From: Phycisphaeraceae bacterium
GTDB lineage: Bacteria > Planctomycetota > Phycisphaerae > Phycisphaerales > Phycisphaeraceae
DNA length: 5,537 nt
Reading direction: 5' to 3'
NCBI GenBank assembly: GCA_020851395.1
Contig: JADZCW010000066.1
Coordinates: forward strand, 1-5,537
Part shown: one piece after another, positions 1 to 5,355 of the stretch
Position numbering within the stretch: the stretch's first letter is position 1
Layout: every line of letters starts with the position of its first letter
Notes under the pieces: generated by a model
What the model saw: only the letters and a program-made list of their open reading frames with translations
What the model was told of the DNA's origin: nothing
Databases searched by the model: none
Made by a program: the position numbers and the translations under genes

Positions 1-650
1 AGCTCCAGCAGCAGAAGAACGAGCTGACCCAGCAGCACCTCGCCGCCCAGGCCAACGCCCAGAGCTTCGAGCACCAGGCCCGCGACATGGAGGCCAAGGT
101 CGAGCACCTGCGCCAGCAGATGAACGCCGTCCGCAACAACAAGGAATATTCCGCCCTGCTCGTGGAGGTCAACACCCTCAAGATCGAGAAAGGCAAGATG
201 GAGGAGCAGGCCCTGGGCCGGATGGAAGAAGTTGATCGCTTCGCCGGCCTGGTCCGCGACGTTGAGACCCGCTTGGTCGAGCAGCAGAAGCTCACCGCCC
301 TGGCTGAGCAGGAGGTCCAGAAGTCCAAGACGGACCTCGGCCACGACCTCGAGAAGCTCACCGCCGCACGCCAGACCGCGGCCGAGCAGCTCACCCCCGA
401 CCTGCTCGACATTTACGAAAAGGCCGCCCGCACCCACGACGACGGGGCCATGGCCGAAGTGATCGAAGAAGACCGCCGCCACATGGAGTACACCTGTGGC
501 GGTTGTTATATGAGCATCCCGGTGGAGCTGCTCAACTCCCTGCTGAGCAAGAACGACAAGCCCGCGATCTGCCCCAACTGCGGCCGATTGCTCTACGTCG
601 CCGACCAGCTCAAGACATCCCTGAACGAGGGCGCCGGCTCGCGTCGGTGA
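1..650 (+). CDS. C4-type zinc-ribbon coiled-coil protein, 5'-truncated by the window edge
   Basis: The reading frame is open from base 3 without a stop, so the gene begins upstream. 215 residues are visible, and the ATG at 87 is probably an internal Met because the coiled coil already runs through the 28 residues before it. The first ~130 residues are charged, heptad-like helix rich in Gln, Glu, Lys and Leu. They include the segment NNKEYSALLVEV, typical of this family, where an N.KEY.AL motif links two helices. The C-terminus is a zinc ribbon: Cys codons at 495 and 504 (CGGC) and at 570 and 579 (CPNC), 21 residues between the pairs, ending CGRLLY. This matches the zf-RING_7/DUF164 family of putative nucleic-acid-binding proteins, usually about 240 residues. 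The biochemical role in this organism is unknown; a nucleic-acid or translation-related role is inferred from the family. An intrinsic terminator follows, and RNase HI lies next downstream. Confidence 0.88.
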   Translation, partial: LQQQKNELTQQHLAAQANAQSFEHQARDMEAKVEHLRQQMNAVRNNKEYSALLVEVNTLKIEKGKMEEQALGRMEEVDRFAGLVRDVETRLVEQQKLTALAEQEVQKSKTDLGHDLEKLTAARQTAAEQLTPDLLDIYEKAARTHDDGAMAEVIEEDRRHMEYTCGGCYMSIPVELLNSLLSKNDKPAICPNCGRLLYVADQLKTSLNEGAGSRR

Positions 651-696
651 GCACGGCCAGCCGCCCCAAAGCTGGCCCGTTCGGCCCCGCCTGGAC

Positions 697-702
697 GATA
701 AT
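697..702 (+). promoter_or_regulatory. Possible -10 element (GATAAT) upstream of the RNase HI gene
   Basis: GATAAT stands out as an AT-rich patch in a very G+C-rich gap and differs from TATAAT at one position. No convincing -35 element lies 16-18 bp upstream. If it is used, transcription would start near 709, just before the terminator hairpin at 719-746, so that hairpin would fall in the leader of the next gene. It could equally be a chance AT-rich patch. Confidence 0.22.
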
Positions 703-718
703 TTACATGCCATGACGC

Positions 719-746
719 GCCGCGAAGTGCTCGCGGCCGTTTTTTT
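719..746 (+). terminator. Intrinsic terminator after the zinc-ribbon gene
   Basis: A perfect 7-bp stem, GCCGCGA (719-725) with TCGCGGC (731-737), closes a 5-nt loop. It is followed two bases later by seven consecutive T residues (740-746). This is the classical Rho-independent layout on the + strand. It lies 68 nt after the zinc-ribbon stop codon and 56 nt before the RNase HI start, so the two genes are probably separate transcripts or joined only by readthrough. Confidence 0.8.
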
Positions 747-787
747 CCCTCCGGAAGTTGCCGCCCCCGCCCCCGGCCCCCGGAAGT

Positions 788-792
788 GGGAG
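788..792 (+). promoter_or_regulatory. Shine-Dalgarno site GGGAG for the RNase HI gene
   Basis: GGGAG ends 10 nt before the ATG at 803. That spacing is slightly long but usable, and it supports 803 over the upstream in-frame TTG at 758, whose extra 15 residues would be a low-complexity Pro-rich stretch. A second in-frame ATG at 812 is further from the site. Confidence 0.5.
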
Positions 793-802
793 TTCTCGAC
801 AC

Positions 803-1582
803 ATGACCCTGATGATCCATGTCGATGGCGGCTCGCGCGGCAACCCCGGCCCGGCGGCCGTCGGCGTGGCCATCCGGGATCAGGACACGGGCCAGGTCCT
901 CCACGAGGCCGGTTACTTCCTCGGCACGACCACCAACAACGTCGCCGAGTACCGCGGCCTGCTCAAGGCCCTGGAGGTGGCGTGCGCGATCCTCGACCAA
1001 GCGTCGCCCGCCCGGGGGCAGGGGCCCGCGATCCACATCCACAGCGACTCGCAGCTGATGGTTCGCCAGGTCCTCGGCGAGTACCGGGTCAAGTCGGCTG
1101 ACCTTCATCCGCTCCACGCCGAGGTGACGCAGACGCTGGCCGGCCTCGACCAGACCTACGGCTCAGGCCGGCCCCGCAGCGCCTGGCGGATCGAGCACGT
1201 CCGGCGCGAGTTCAACGCCCGGGCCGACGAACTGGTCAATCAATGCCTGGACATGGGCGAGGACGTGATCGTCACCGACGCCCAGGCGGCCAAGGTCGCA
1301 CCCGCGCCCAAGACCATCCAGAAAACGCCCCATGTCCCGGCGCAGGACTGGCTGGAGGTTGTTTCAACCCCTGGCGCCAAAGGCTCGACCTGCCCGGCCG
1401 CGACGCCCGACGGCAAGCGATCGTCGCTGTCGACCACGACGCAGGGGCTCTGTCTGCACGCCCTGACCGCCGCGGTTCTGGCCGGCTGGCGTCCCGCGGC
1501 GGATGAGGGTGGCCAGCCAACCGGCCAAGCCGTCTGCCGGCACTGCGGCCGAACGATCCGCTGGGACCGGTCCGCCGGGTGA
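803..1582 (+). CDS. RNase HI family protein with Cys-rich C-terminal extension
   Basis: Ribonuclease HI family protein of 259 residues, expected to cleave the RNA strand of RNA-DNA hybrids in the cytoplasm. The RNase H fold spans residues ~1-150. It carries IHVDGGSRGNPGPA with catalytic D8, TTNNVAEYRGLLKAL with E49, IHSDSQLMVRQ with D82, and EFNARADELVNQ with D142, so the D-E-D-D metal-binding set is complete. The ending HVRREFNARAD resembles the archaeal/plant-like RNase HI branch more than the E. coli GH-rich loop. Standard enzymes are about 130-160 residues. Here an Ala/Pro-rich linker (~151-190) leads to an extension with C197, C217-L-H219 and C245-R-H-C248, plausibly a metal-binding module. 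I chose the ATG at 803 because homology begins almost at once and GGGAG lies upstream. It is preceded by a terminator and so is probably transcribed on its own. The RNase H assignment is secure; the role of the tail is unknown. Confidence 0.9.
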   Translation: MTLMIHVDGGSRGNPGPAAVGVAIRDQDTGQVLHEAGYFLGTTTNNVAEYRGLLKALEVACAILDQASPARGQGPAIHIHSDSQLMVRQVLGEYRVKSADLHPLHAEVTQTLAGLDQTYGSGRPRSAWRIEHVRREFNARADELVNQCLDMGEDVIVTDAQAAKVAPAPKTIQKTPHVPAQDWLEVVSTPGAKGSTCPAATPDGKRSSLSTTTQGLCLHALTAAVLAGWRPAADEGGQPTGQAVCRHCGRTIRWDRSAG

Positions 1583-1617
1583 CGCCCGGCCGCGGCTTTC
1601 GCGTCTAAAACCTTTGT

Positions 1618-1657
1618 GGGACAGGCTCAATCCCTGTTCCCGGGGCCTCAATCCCCG
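1618..1657 (+). repeat. Two consecutive stem-loops with near-identical loops
   Basis: The first hairpin pairs GGGACAGG (1618-1625) with CCTGTTCCC (1633-1641, one bulged T) around the loop CTCAATC. The second pairs CGGGG (1641-1645) with CCCCG (1653-1657) around the loop CCTCAAT. As a result CTCAATCCC occurs twice, 21 nt apart (1626-1634 and 1647-1655). The hairpins share base 1641, so both can form only with slight fraying. No T-tract follows, so this is not a classical terminator. They lie in the gap after the RNase HI gene and run directly into the candidate cupin promoter. They could be a factor-dependent terminator or stability element for the upstream transcript, an operator, or a copy of a dispersed intergenic repeat. 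Confidence 0.5.
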
Positions 1658-1658
1658 C

Positions 1659-1664
1659 TACAAT
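1659..1664 (+). promoter_or_regulatory. Candidate -10 box TACAAT for the cupin gene
   Basis: TACAAT matches the sigma-70 -10 consensus at five of six positions and is an AT-rich island in G+C-rich sequence. It would start transcription near 1671, giving a ~16-nt leader that contains the AGGAG site. No good -35 hexamer is visible; the expected place (about 1636-1641) lies at the junction of the paired hairpins, so an activator or repressor could bind there. Confidence 0.4.
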
Positions 1665-1673
1665 GAGGCCCGC

Positions 1674-1678
1674 AGGAG
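1674..1678 (+). promoter_or_regulatory. Shine-Dalgarno site AGGAG fixing the cupin start
   Basis: AGGAG is separated by 8 nt from the ATG at 1687, an ideal distance. The earlier in-frame ATG at 1663 overlaps the TACAAT box and has no such site, so 1687 is the likely start. Confidence 0.75.
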
Positions 1679-1686
1679 CCAGGCGT

Positions 1687-2076
1687 ATGCTGATCCGCCG
1701 TGCCGAACATGTGCGCGACGAAACCATGACCATGCCCGGGGCGCGGGGCGTCAAAATGCGCGTCATGGTGGGGCGGTCCGACGGCGCCCCGACCTTCGCC
1801 ATGCGTCAGTTCGAGGTCGAGCCCGGCGGGTGCACGCCCCTGCACCAGCACAACTACGAGCACGAGATCCTCATCCTGGCCGGCTCGGGCCAAGTCGTCG
1901 GCGGGCTCGACGGCTCGACCATCCGCCCCCTGCGGCCAGGCGACGTGGTCTTCATGCCGCCGAACGAGAAGCACCAGTTCCGCAACGTCGGCCACGAGCC
2001 GCTCCAATTCATCTGCCTGATCCCGGTGAGCTTCGACTGCGGCAACGGGAGCTGCCAGCCCACCCCCGGCTGCTAA
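1687..2076 (+). CDS. Small single-domain cupin protein with Cys-rich C-terminus
   Basis: A 129-residue protein of the cupin superfamily (cupin_2 type), a single beta-barrel that normally binds one divalent metal. Cupin motif 1 is visible as GGCTPLHQHNYEHEILILAGSG, with candidate ligands H53, H55 and E60 (E58 is an alternative). Motif 2 is PGDVVFMPPNEKHQFRN, with H96 and the usual following Asn, N100. All four expected metal ligands are therefore present. The substrate cannot be told from sequence: such proteins include dioxygenases, isomerases, sugar-binding regulators and metal-binding proteins of unknown function. The last 20 residues are unusual, with C110, C118, C123 and C129 (pattern C-x7-C-x4-C-x5-C, the last being the terminal residue). 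There is no signal peptide. The gene has its own -10-like box and a strong ribosome binding site, and seems to be a short transcription unit. Confidence 0.87.
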   Translation: MLIRRAEHVRDETMTMPGARGVKMRVMVGRSDGAPTFAMRQFEVEPGGCTPLHQHNYEHEILILAGSGQVVGGLDGSTIRPLRPGDVVFMPPNEKHQFRNVGHEPLQFICLIPVSFDCGNGSCQPTPGC

Positions 2077-2091
2077 TCCTCCCCGCCCCCC

Positions 2092-2108
2092 CCGGAAGTT
2101 GATTCCGG
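2092..2108 (+). other. 6-bp inverted repeat between the cupin gene and the membrane protein gene
   Basis: CCGGAA (2092-2097) and TTCCGG (2103-2108) form a perfect dyad around the 5-nt spacer GTTGA, preceded by a run of C residues. The downstream sequence (TTGTCTTGG) is only weakly T-rich, so terminator function after the cupin is uncertain. An operator for the next gene is the alternative. Confidence 0.35.
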
Positions 2109-2154
2109 TTGTCTTGGACGACGGGACACTGACCGCCCAACCGACAAGCCTCGC

Positions 2155-2159
2155 AGGAG
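2155..2159 (+). promoter_or_regulatory. Shine-Dalgarno site AGGAG selecting a TTG start
   Basis: AGGAG is followed after 8 nt by TTG at 2168, the same spacing as at the cupin start. The in-frame GTG at 2159 overlaps the site itself, and the upstream TTG at 2099 sits inside the inverted repeat with no site of its own. This favours TTG 2168. Confidence 0.6.
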
Positions 2160-2167
2160 TGACCGCC

Positions 2168-3232
2168 TTGACCGTCAACCACACGTCCAGCCCGTCCACG
2201 TCGTACGCGCAGCCTCTTCCCGCCCCCCCGCGTCGCGCCCTGAGCGGCTGGATGGTGCTCGCCGTGGGATTGATCCTGTCCGTCGTCACGGGGCTGCTTG
2301 TCGGCACGCTGCCGCCCCCGCCGACCCCCAACGCCGCCATCGAGGCTGGATCGCCGCCGATCACGCAACTGGTCGTGGCCTTCGCCTGCGGCTTCCTGAG
2401 CCTCGCGGCCCTGCTCGTCGGCTCGCTGCGGCTGGCCTGGGGGACCAAGGTTTCCCAGCTCCAGGAGCTCGCCATCGCCCAGCACGAGATGAACATCCTG
2501 CTCTCGTCGATCCATGACCGCCAGCTCCTGAGCGACACCGCCAGGCGCGTCGCCAATCGCCAGGCCGAGCGGCAGATCCTCCGCCAGGCCATCCGCGACG
2601 AACGGGCCAACGGCGATCGCGACGCCGCCCTGACCGCCATCGACCACCTCGGCCAGGTCTATGGGTATCGTGAAGAGGCCGAGGTGTTGCGGGACGAAAT
2701 CCTCCAGCAGGACGCCGATGGCGCCGCGGGCAAGATCCAGCAGCACCTGAGCCGGCTGGACGAGCTGATCGCCAAGTTCGCCTGGGACCAGGCCTACGCC
2801 GAGGTCGGGCGCATCGAGCGCATGTTCCCCAACGACCCGCGGGCCAAGGAGCTCGAGCAGCGCATCCGCACCTCCTACGACGCCCGCAAGCGTCAGCTCG
2901 AGCGCGAGTTCCTCACCGCCGCCGGCCGGGAGGACGTCGAACTGGCGATGAGCCTCATGAAGCAGCTCGACCGCTACCTCTCCGAGGCCGAGGCCGAACC
3001 CTTCCGCGAGACGGCCCGCGGGGTGATCGGCAAGAAACGCGACAACCTCGGCGTGCAGTTCAAACTCTTCGTCCAGGACAAGGAGTGGACCAGCGCCCTG
3101 GAGGTCGGCCAGCAGATCATCCGCGAATTCCCCAACACCAAGATGGCCCAGGAGGTCCGCGACATGCTCGACGTCCTGCGTCAACGTGCCGCTGAGCAGG
3201 CCGCCGCCACCCGGCAGATCAACCGAGGCTGA
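2168..3232 (+). CDS. Membrane-anchored helical (TPR-like) repeat protein, function unknown
   Basis: A 354-residue protein not assigned to a named family. A short Ser/Pro-rich N-terminal tail with PPRR precedes transmembrane helix 1 (about residues 26-48). A Pro-rich loop (about 49-64) leads to helix 2 (about 65-90). By the positive-inside rule the tail and the large C-terminal domain are cytoplasmic. Residues ~95-350 are almost entirely charged alpha helix. Two TPR-like hairpins are recognisable: AWDQAYAEVGRIERMFPNDPRAKELEQRI (205-233, given here for position only by its W, A and P-N-D-P landmarks) and the unit beginning EWTSALEVGQQIIREFPNT near 306. Another DAALTAIDHL-type helix lies at ~152. 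This architecture suggests a scaffold for protein-protein contacts at the inner membrane, which is an inference. The TTG at 2168 was chosen because of AGGAG at the right spacing; GTG 2159 or TTG 2099 are alternatives that change only the N-terminal tail. The neighbouring genes give no clear functional hint. Confidence 0.78.
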   Translation: MTVNHTSSPSTSYAQPLPAPPRRALSGWMVLAVGLILSVVTGLLVGTLPPPPTPNAAIEAGSPPITQLVVAFACGFLSLAALLVGSLRLAWGTKVSQLQELAIAQHEMNILLSSIHDRQLLSDTARRVANRQAERQILRQAIRDERANGDRDAALTAIDHLGQVYGYREEAEVLRDEILQQDADGAAGKIQQHLSRLDELIAKFAWDQAYAEVGRIERMFPNDPRAKELEQRIRTSYDARKRQLEREFLTAAGREDVELAMSLMKQLDRYLSEAEAEPFRETARGVIGKKRDNLGVQFKLFVQDKEWTSALEVGQQIIREFPNTKMAQEVRDMLDVLRQRAAEQAAATRQINRG

Positions 3233-3296
3233 CCCCCCCCTCGCCGGCCTGTTCAGCCGCCATCCGTTCCCGCTCTTTCCACGAAAGCGAACCCCC

Positions 3297-4325
3297 ATGC
3301 CCGTGCATCAAGTCGTTCTGATCGCCGGTGACGGCATCGGTCCCGAAGTCGCCGCCGCCACACGTCGCGTCCTGGAGAAAGCCGATGCTCCCATCCAATG
3401 GGAAGAGCACCGCGCCGGCCTGAGCGCCCTGGAAAAGGGCATGACCGTCCTGCCCGAGTCGACCCTTGACGCGATCATTCAGCGCGGCGTCGCCCTGAAA
3501 GGCCCGTGCACCACCCCTGTCGGCGGCGGGTTCACCTCCGTCAACGTCGGCCTGCGCAAGCGTCTGAACCTCTACGCCGCCGTTCGGCCGGTGCGGAGCA
3601 TGCCGGGCGTGCCCACCCGTTTCGAGGGGGTGGACCTGGTCATCATCCGCGAGAACACCGAGGGCCTTTACAGCGGCGTCGAGAACGAGCTGACCCAGGG
3701 CGTCGTGATGAGCATGAAGGTCGCCACCGAGGCCGCTTGCTCCCGCATCGCCCACTGGGCCTTCCGCTACGCCACGCAGCGCAAGCGGCGGAAGATCACT
3801 GTCTTCCACAAGGCCAACATCATGAAGATCACCGACGGGCTCTTCCTCCGCTGCGCCCGCCGTGAGCACCAGCGCGACTACCCCAACATCGAGTACGAAG
3901 AACTCATCATCGACGCCGGCTGCATGAAGATGGTCCAGAATCCCGGCCAGTTCGACATGCTCCTGCTGGAGAACCTCTACGGCGACGTCGTCAGCGACCT
4001 GTGCGCCGGCCTGGTGGGGGGTCTAGGTGTGGTGCCGGGAGCCAACATCGGCGACCAGCAGGCTGTTTTCGAGGCTGTGCACGGCTCAGCGCCCGACATC
4101 GCGGGCAAGGGCGTGGCCAATCCGCTGGCCCTGATCATGTCCGCGGTGATGATGCTCAACCACCTGGCCGACACGCGCGACGACAACGCCTGCCGCGCCG
4201 CGGCGGGCAAGATCAAGGCCGCCTACGACCAGGCCCTGGCCGACGGCTGCAAGACCCGCGACCTCGGCGGCGAGATGGGCACGGAGTCCTTTGCCGACGC
4301 CGTCATCGATCGCCTCAAGGGCTGA
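3297..4325 (+). CDS. icd: NAD-dependent isocitrate dehydrogenase (IDH3-like)
   Basis: A 342-residue member of the isocitrate/isopropylmalate dehydrogenase family, catalysing oxidative decarboxylation of isocitrate to 2-oxoglutarate in the cytoplasm (TCA cycle). The N-terminus has VVLIAGDGIGPEV. Substrate-site residues are S81 and N83 in FTSVNVGLRKRLNLYA, R87, R97 and R118. Catalytic Y125 lies in RENTEGLYSGVE and K172 in HKAN. Metal ligands are D206, D230 and D234, spaced exactly as E. coli D283, D307 and D311. The coenzyme loop HGSAPDIAGKGVANP has D267, I268 and A274 where NADP enzymes have Lys, Tyr and Val, which points to NAD. At 342 residues it lacks the extra segments of the 416-residue E. 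coli enzyme and resembles eukaryotic IDH3 and related bacterial forms. Homoisocitrate or isopropylmalate dehydrogenase is less likely given the IDH-type serine and NTEG motif. No clear Shine-Dalgarno site precedes the ATG; the start follows from family alignment. The hydrolase gene begins 28 nt downstream. Confidence 0.92.
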   Translation: MPVHQVVLIAGDGIGPEVAAATRRVLEKADAPIQWEEHRAGLSALEKGMTVLPESTLDAIIQRGVALKGPCTTPVGGGFTSVNVGLRKRLNLYAAVRPVRSMPGVPTRFEGVDLVIIRENTEGLYSGVENELTQGVVMSMKVATEAACSRIAHWAFRYATQRKRRKITVFHKANIMKITDGLFLRCARREHQRDYPNIEYEELIIDAGCMKMVQNPGQFDMLLLENLYGDVVSDLCAGLVGGLGVVPGANIGDQQAVFEAVHGSAPDIAGKGVANPLALIMSAVMMLNHLADTRDDNACRAAAGKIKAAYDQALADGCKTRDLGGEMGTESFADAVIDRLKG

Positions 4326-4353
4326 TCCGATCCACCCACGCCGCGAGGGTGCC

Positions 4354-5262
4354 ATGCCCAGCCACGCCATCGACTGGACGCTCGCCGGCTCGGACGACCA
4401 GCCGATCCTCGGCACGACGCACCTGCCGGCTGAACCTCTCCCCGGTAGGGGCGTGATGATCATCTGCCACGGATTTAAGGGCTACAAGGACTACGGCTTC
4501 TTCCCCTTGCTGGCCGAGTCGGCCGCTCAGCGGGGGCTGCTGGCTGTGCGTTTCAACTTCAGCCACAGCGGCATGGACAACGCCCCCGTCGCCTCCAAAC
4601 GGTCGGACCGCTTCGACCGGCCGGACCTCTTTGAACGCGACACCTGGAGCCGACAGGTACATGACCTGAGGCAAGTCACCGACGCGGTGCGCCATGGCCG
4701 ACTGCCTGGGGTGGACCGGCCGAACCTGACCGTGATCTACTTCGGCCACAGCCGCGGGGGGATCACGGCCCTGCTCACCGCGGCGGGCATGGGGGGCGTC
4801 CAGGGCGACATCCGGTTGTCTGGAGCGATCGCTGCTGTCATCACGGCCTCAGCCCCCGACACGGCGTGCAACCTCAGCGAGCCGGAGAAGAGCACACTCC
4901 GTCGACACGGGCGACTCGAGTCGCTCTCTTCGCGCACGGGCCAGATGCTCCACGTCGGTGTGGCGTGGCTGCAAGAGATCGAGGCCGACCCGGCTGCCTT
5001 CGACCCGTGCCGCGCCGCGGCTGCGCTGACCTGTCGTCTGCTGGTCATCCACGGCGACGCCGACACGACCGTCCCGCACCTCGCGGCCGAACACCTCGCC
5101 CAGGCGGCCGGCCCCAGGGCGAGCACACGGATCATCCCCGGAGCCTCGCACACCTTTAACGCCCCGAACCCACTGCCCCACGACGCAATCCCGCCGCCCG
5201 CCACGGCCCGGATGATCGACGCCGCCTGCGACTTCGCCGTCCGGTGCTGCCGGGGATCGTGA
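4354..5262 (+). CDS. Alpha/beta hydrolase (serine hydrolase family)
   Basis: A 302-residue cytoplasmic alpha/beta-hydrolase-fold protein with no signal peptide. The oxyanion-hole segment is MIICHGFKGYKDYGFFP (residues ~35-51), followed by VRFNFSHSG. The nucleophile elbow is GHSRGG with S133. The acid is in VIHGDADTTVP, most likely D237 (D235 is the alternative). The catalytic His is H266 in GASHTFN. The triad is thus complete and in the usual order. The layout resembles the hydrolase_4/serine aminopeptidase and dienelactone-hydrolase-like groups, which cleave esters or amides; the substrate cannot be read from sequence. A lid-like insertion lies between residues ~165 and 210. The ATG at 4354 is preceded by GAGG at 4345-4348, a short but workable spacing. 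It follows isocitrate dehydrogenase by 28 nt, so the two are probably co-transcribed, although no metabolic link is obvious. It converges with sdhB, whose end is ~94 nt away. Confidence 0.87.
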   Translation: MPSHAIDWTLAGSDDQPILGTTHLPAEPLPGRGVMIICHGFKGYKDYGFFPLLAESAAQRGLLAVRFNFSHSGMDNAPVASKRSDRFDRPDLFERDTWSRQVHDLRQVTDAVRHGRLPGVDRPNLTVIYFGHSRGGITALLTAAGMGGVQGDIRLSGAIAAVITASAPDTACNLSEPEKSTLRRHGRLESLSSRTGQMLHVGVAWLQEIEADPAAFDPCRAAAALTCRLLVIHGDADTTVPHLAAEHLAQAAGPRASTRIIPGASHTFNAPNPLPHDAIPPPATARMIDAACDFAVRCCRGS

Positions 5263-5284
5263 CCTGCAACTCCAGGAGAGCAAG

Positions 5285-5314
5285 AAAAAACCCACGTCCT
5301 ATTGGAGCGTGGGT
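5285..5314 (-). terminator. Intrinsic terminator of the sdhB gene
   Basis: Read on the minus strand, ACCCACG (5314-5308) and CGTGGGT (5296-5290) form a 7-bp stem. The 11-nt loop can pair three further bases (TCC/GGA with one bulge), and the T residues at 5290-5285 form a six-base U-tract. The stop codon of sdhB lies ~40 nt upstream of the hairpin. On the + strand the hairpin has no T-run after it, so it is mainly directed at the minus-strand gene, though it may slow transcripts of the hydrolase gene. Confidence 0.82.
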
Positions 5315-5355
5315 CTGCGTCTTGTCGTTCGGACTGATCGGCGTGGCACCGCGGC

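Noticed and set aside
751..789. CCGGAAGTTG at 751-760, CCGGAAGTGG at 780-789 and CCGGAAGTTG again at 2092-2101 as a shared regulatory motif
   Set aside because: A 10-mer recurring in 5.5 kb of biased sequence is expected by chance, and the copies have no common position relative to the gene starts.
650..802. Possible RNase P RNA or other structured RNA after the zinc-ribbon gene
   Set aside because: The gap is only ~150 nt, and the conserved RNase P core sequence (GAGGAAAGTCC-like) is absent; only the terminator hairpin is evident.
1663..1686. Earlier ATG start for the cupin at 1663
   Set aside because: It overlaps the TACAAT box and lacks a ribosome binding site, whereas ATG 1687 has AGGAG at 8 nt.
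1648..2640. 330-codon open frame on the minus strand across the cupin and membrane protein genes
   Set aside because: It overlaps two supported + strand genes and an intergenic region, shows no family motif and has a composition typical of antisense frames.
3227..3258. GGCTGA/TCAGCC inverted repeat after the membrane protein gene as a terminator
   Set aside because: The 6-bp arms are separated by 20 nt of mostly unpaired C-rich sequence and no T-run follows.
3186..3296. Upstream extension of the isocitrate dehydrogenase frame to 3186
   Set aside because: It would overlap the end of the membrane protein gene and add a Pro/Arg-rich segment unrelated to the family; homology starts at MPVHQVVLIAGDGIGPEV.
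2009..3298. 429-codon open frame on the minus strand opposite the membrane protein gene
   Set aside because: It is the antisense shadow of a G+C-rich coding strand: low-complexity Gly/Val/Leu/Asp-rich translation, no recognisable motif, and it overlaps genes whose + strand frames have clear domains and ribosome binding sites.
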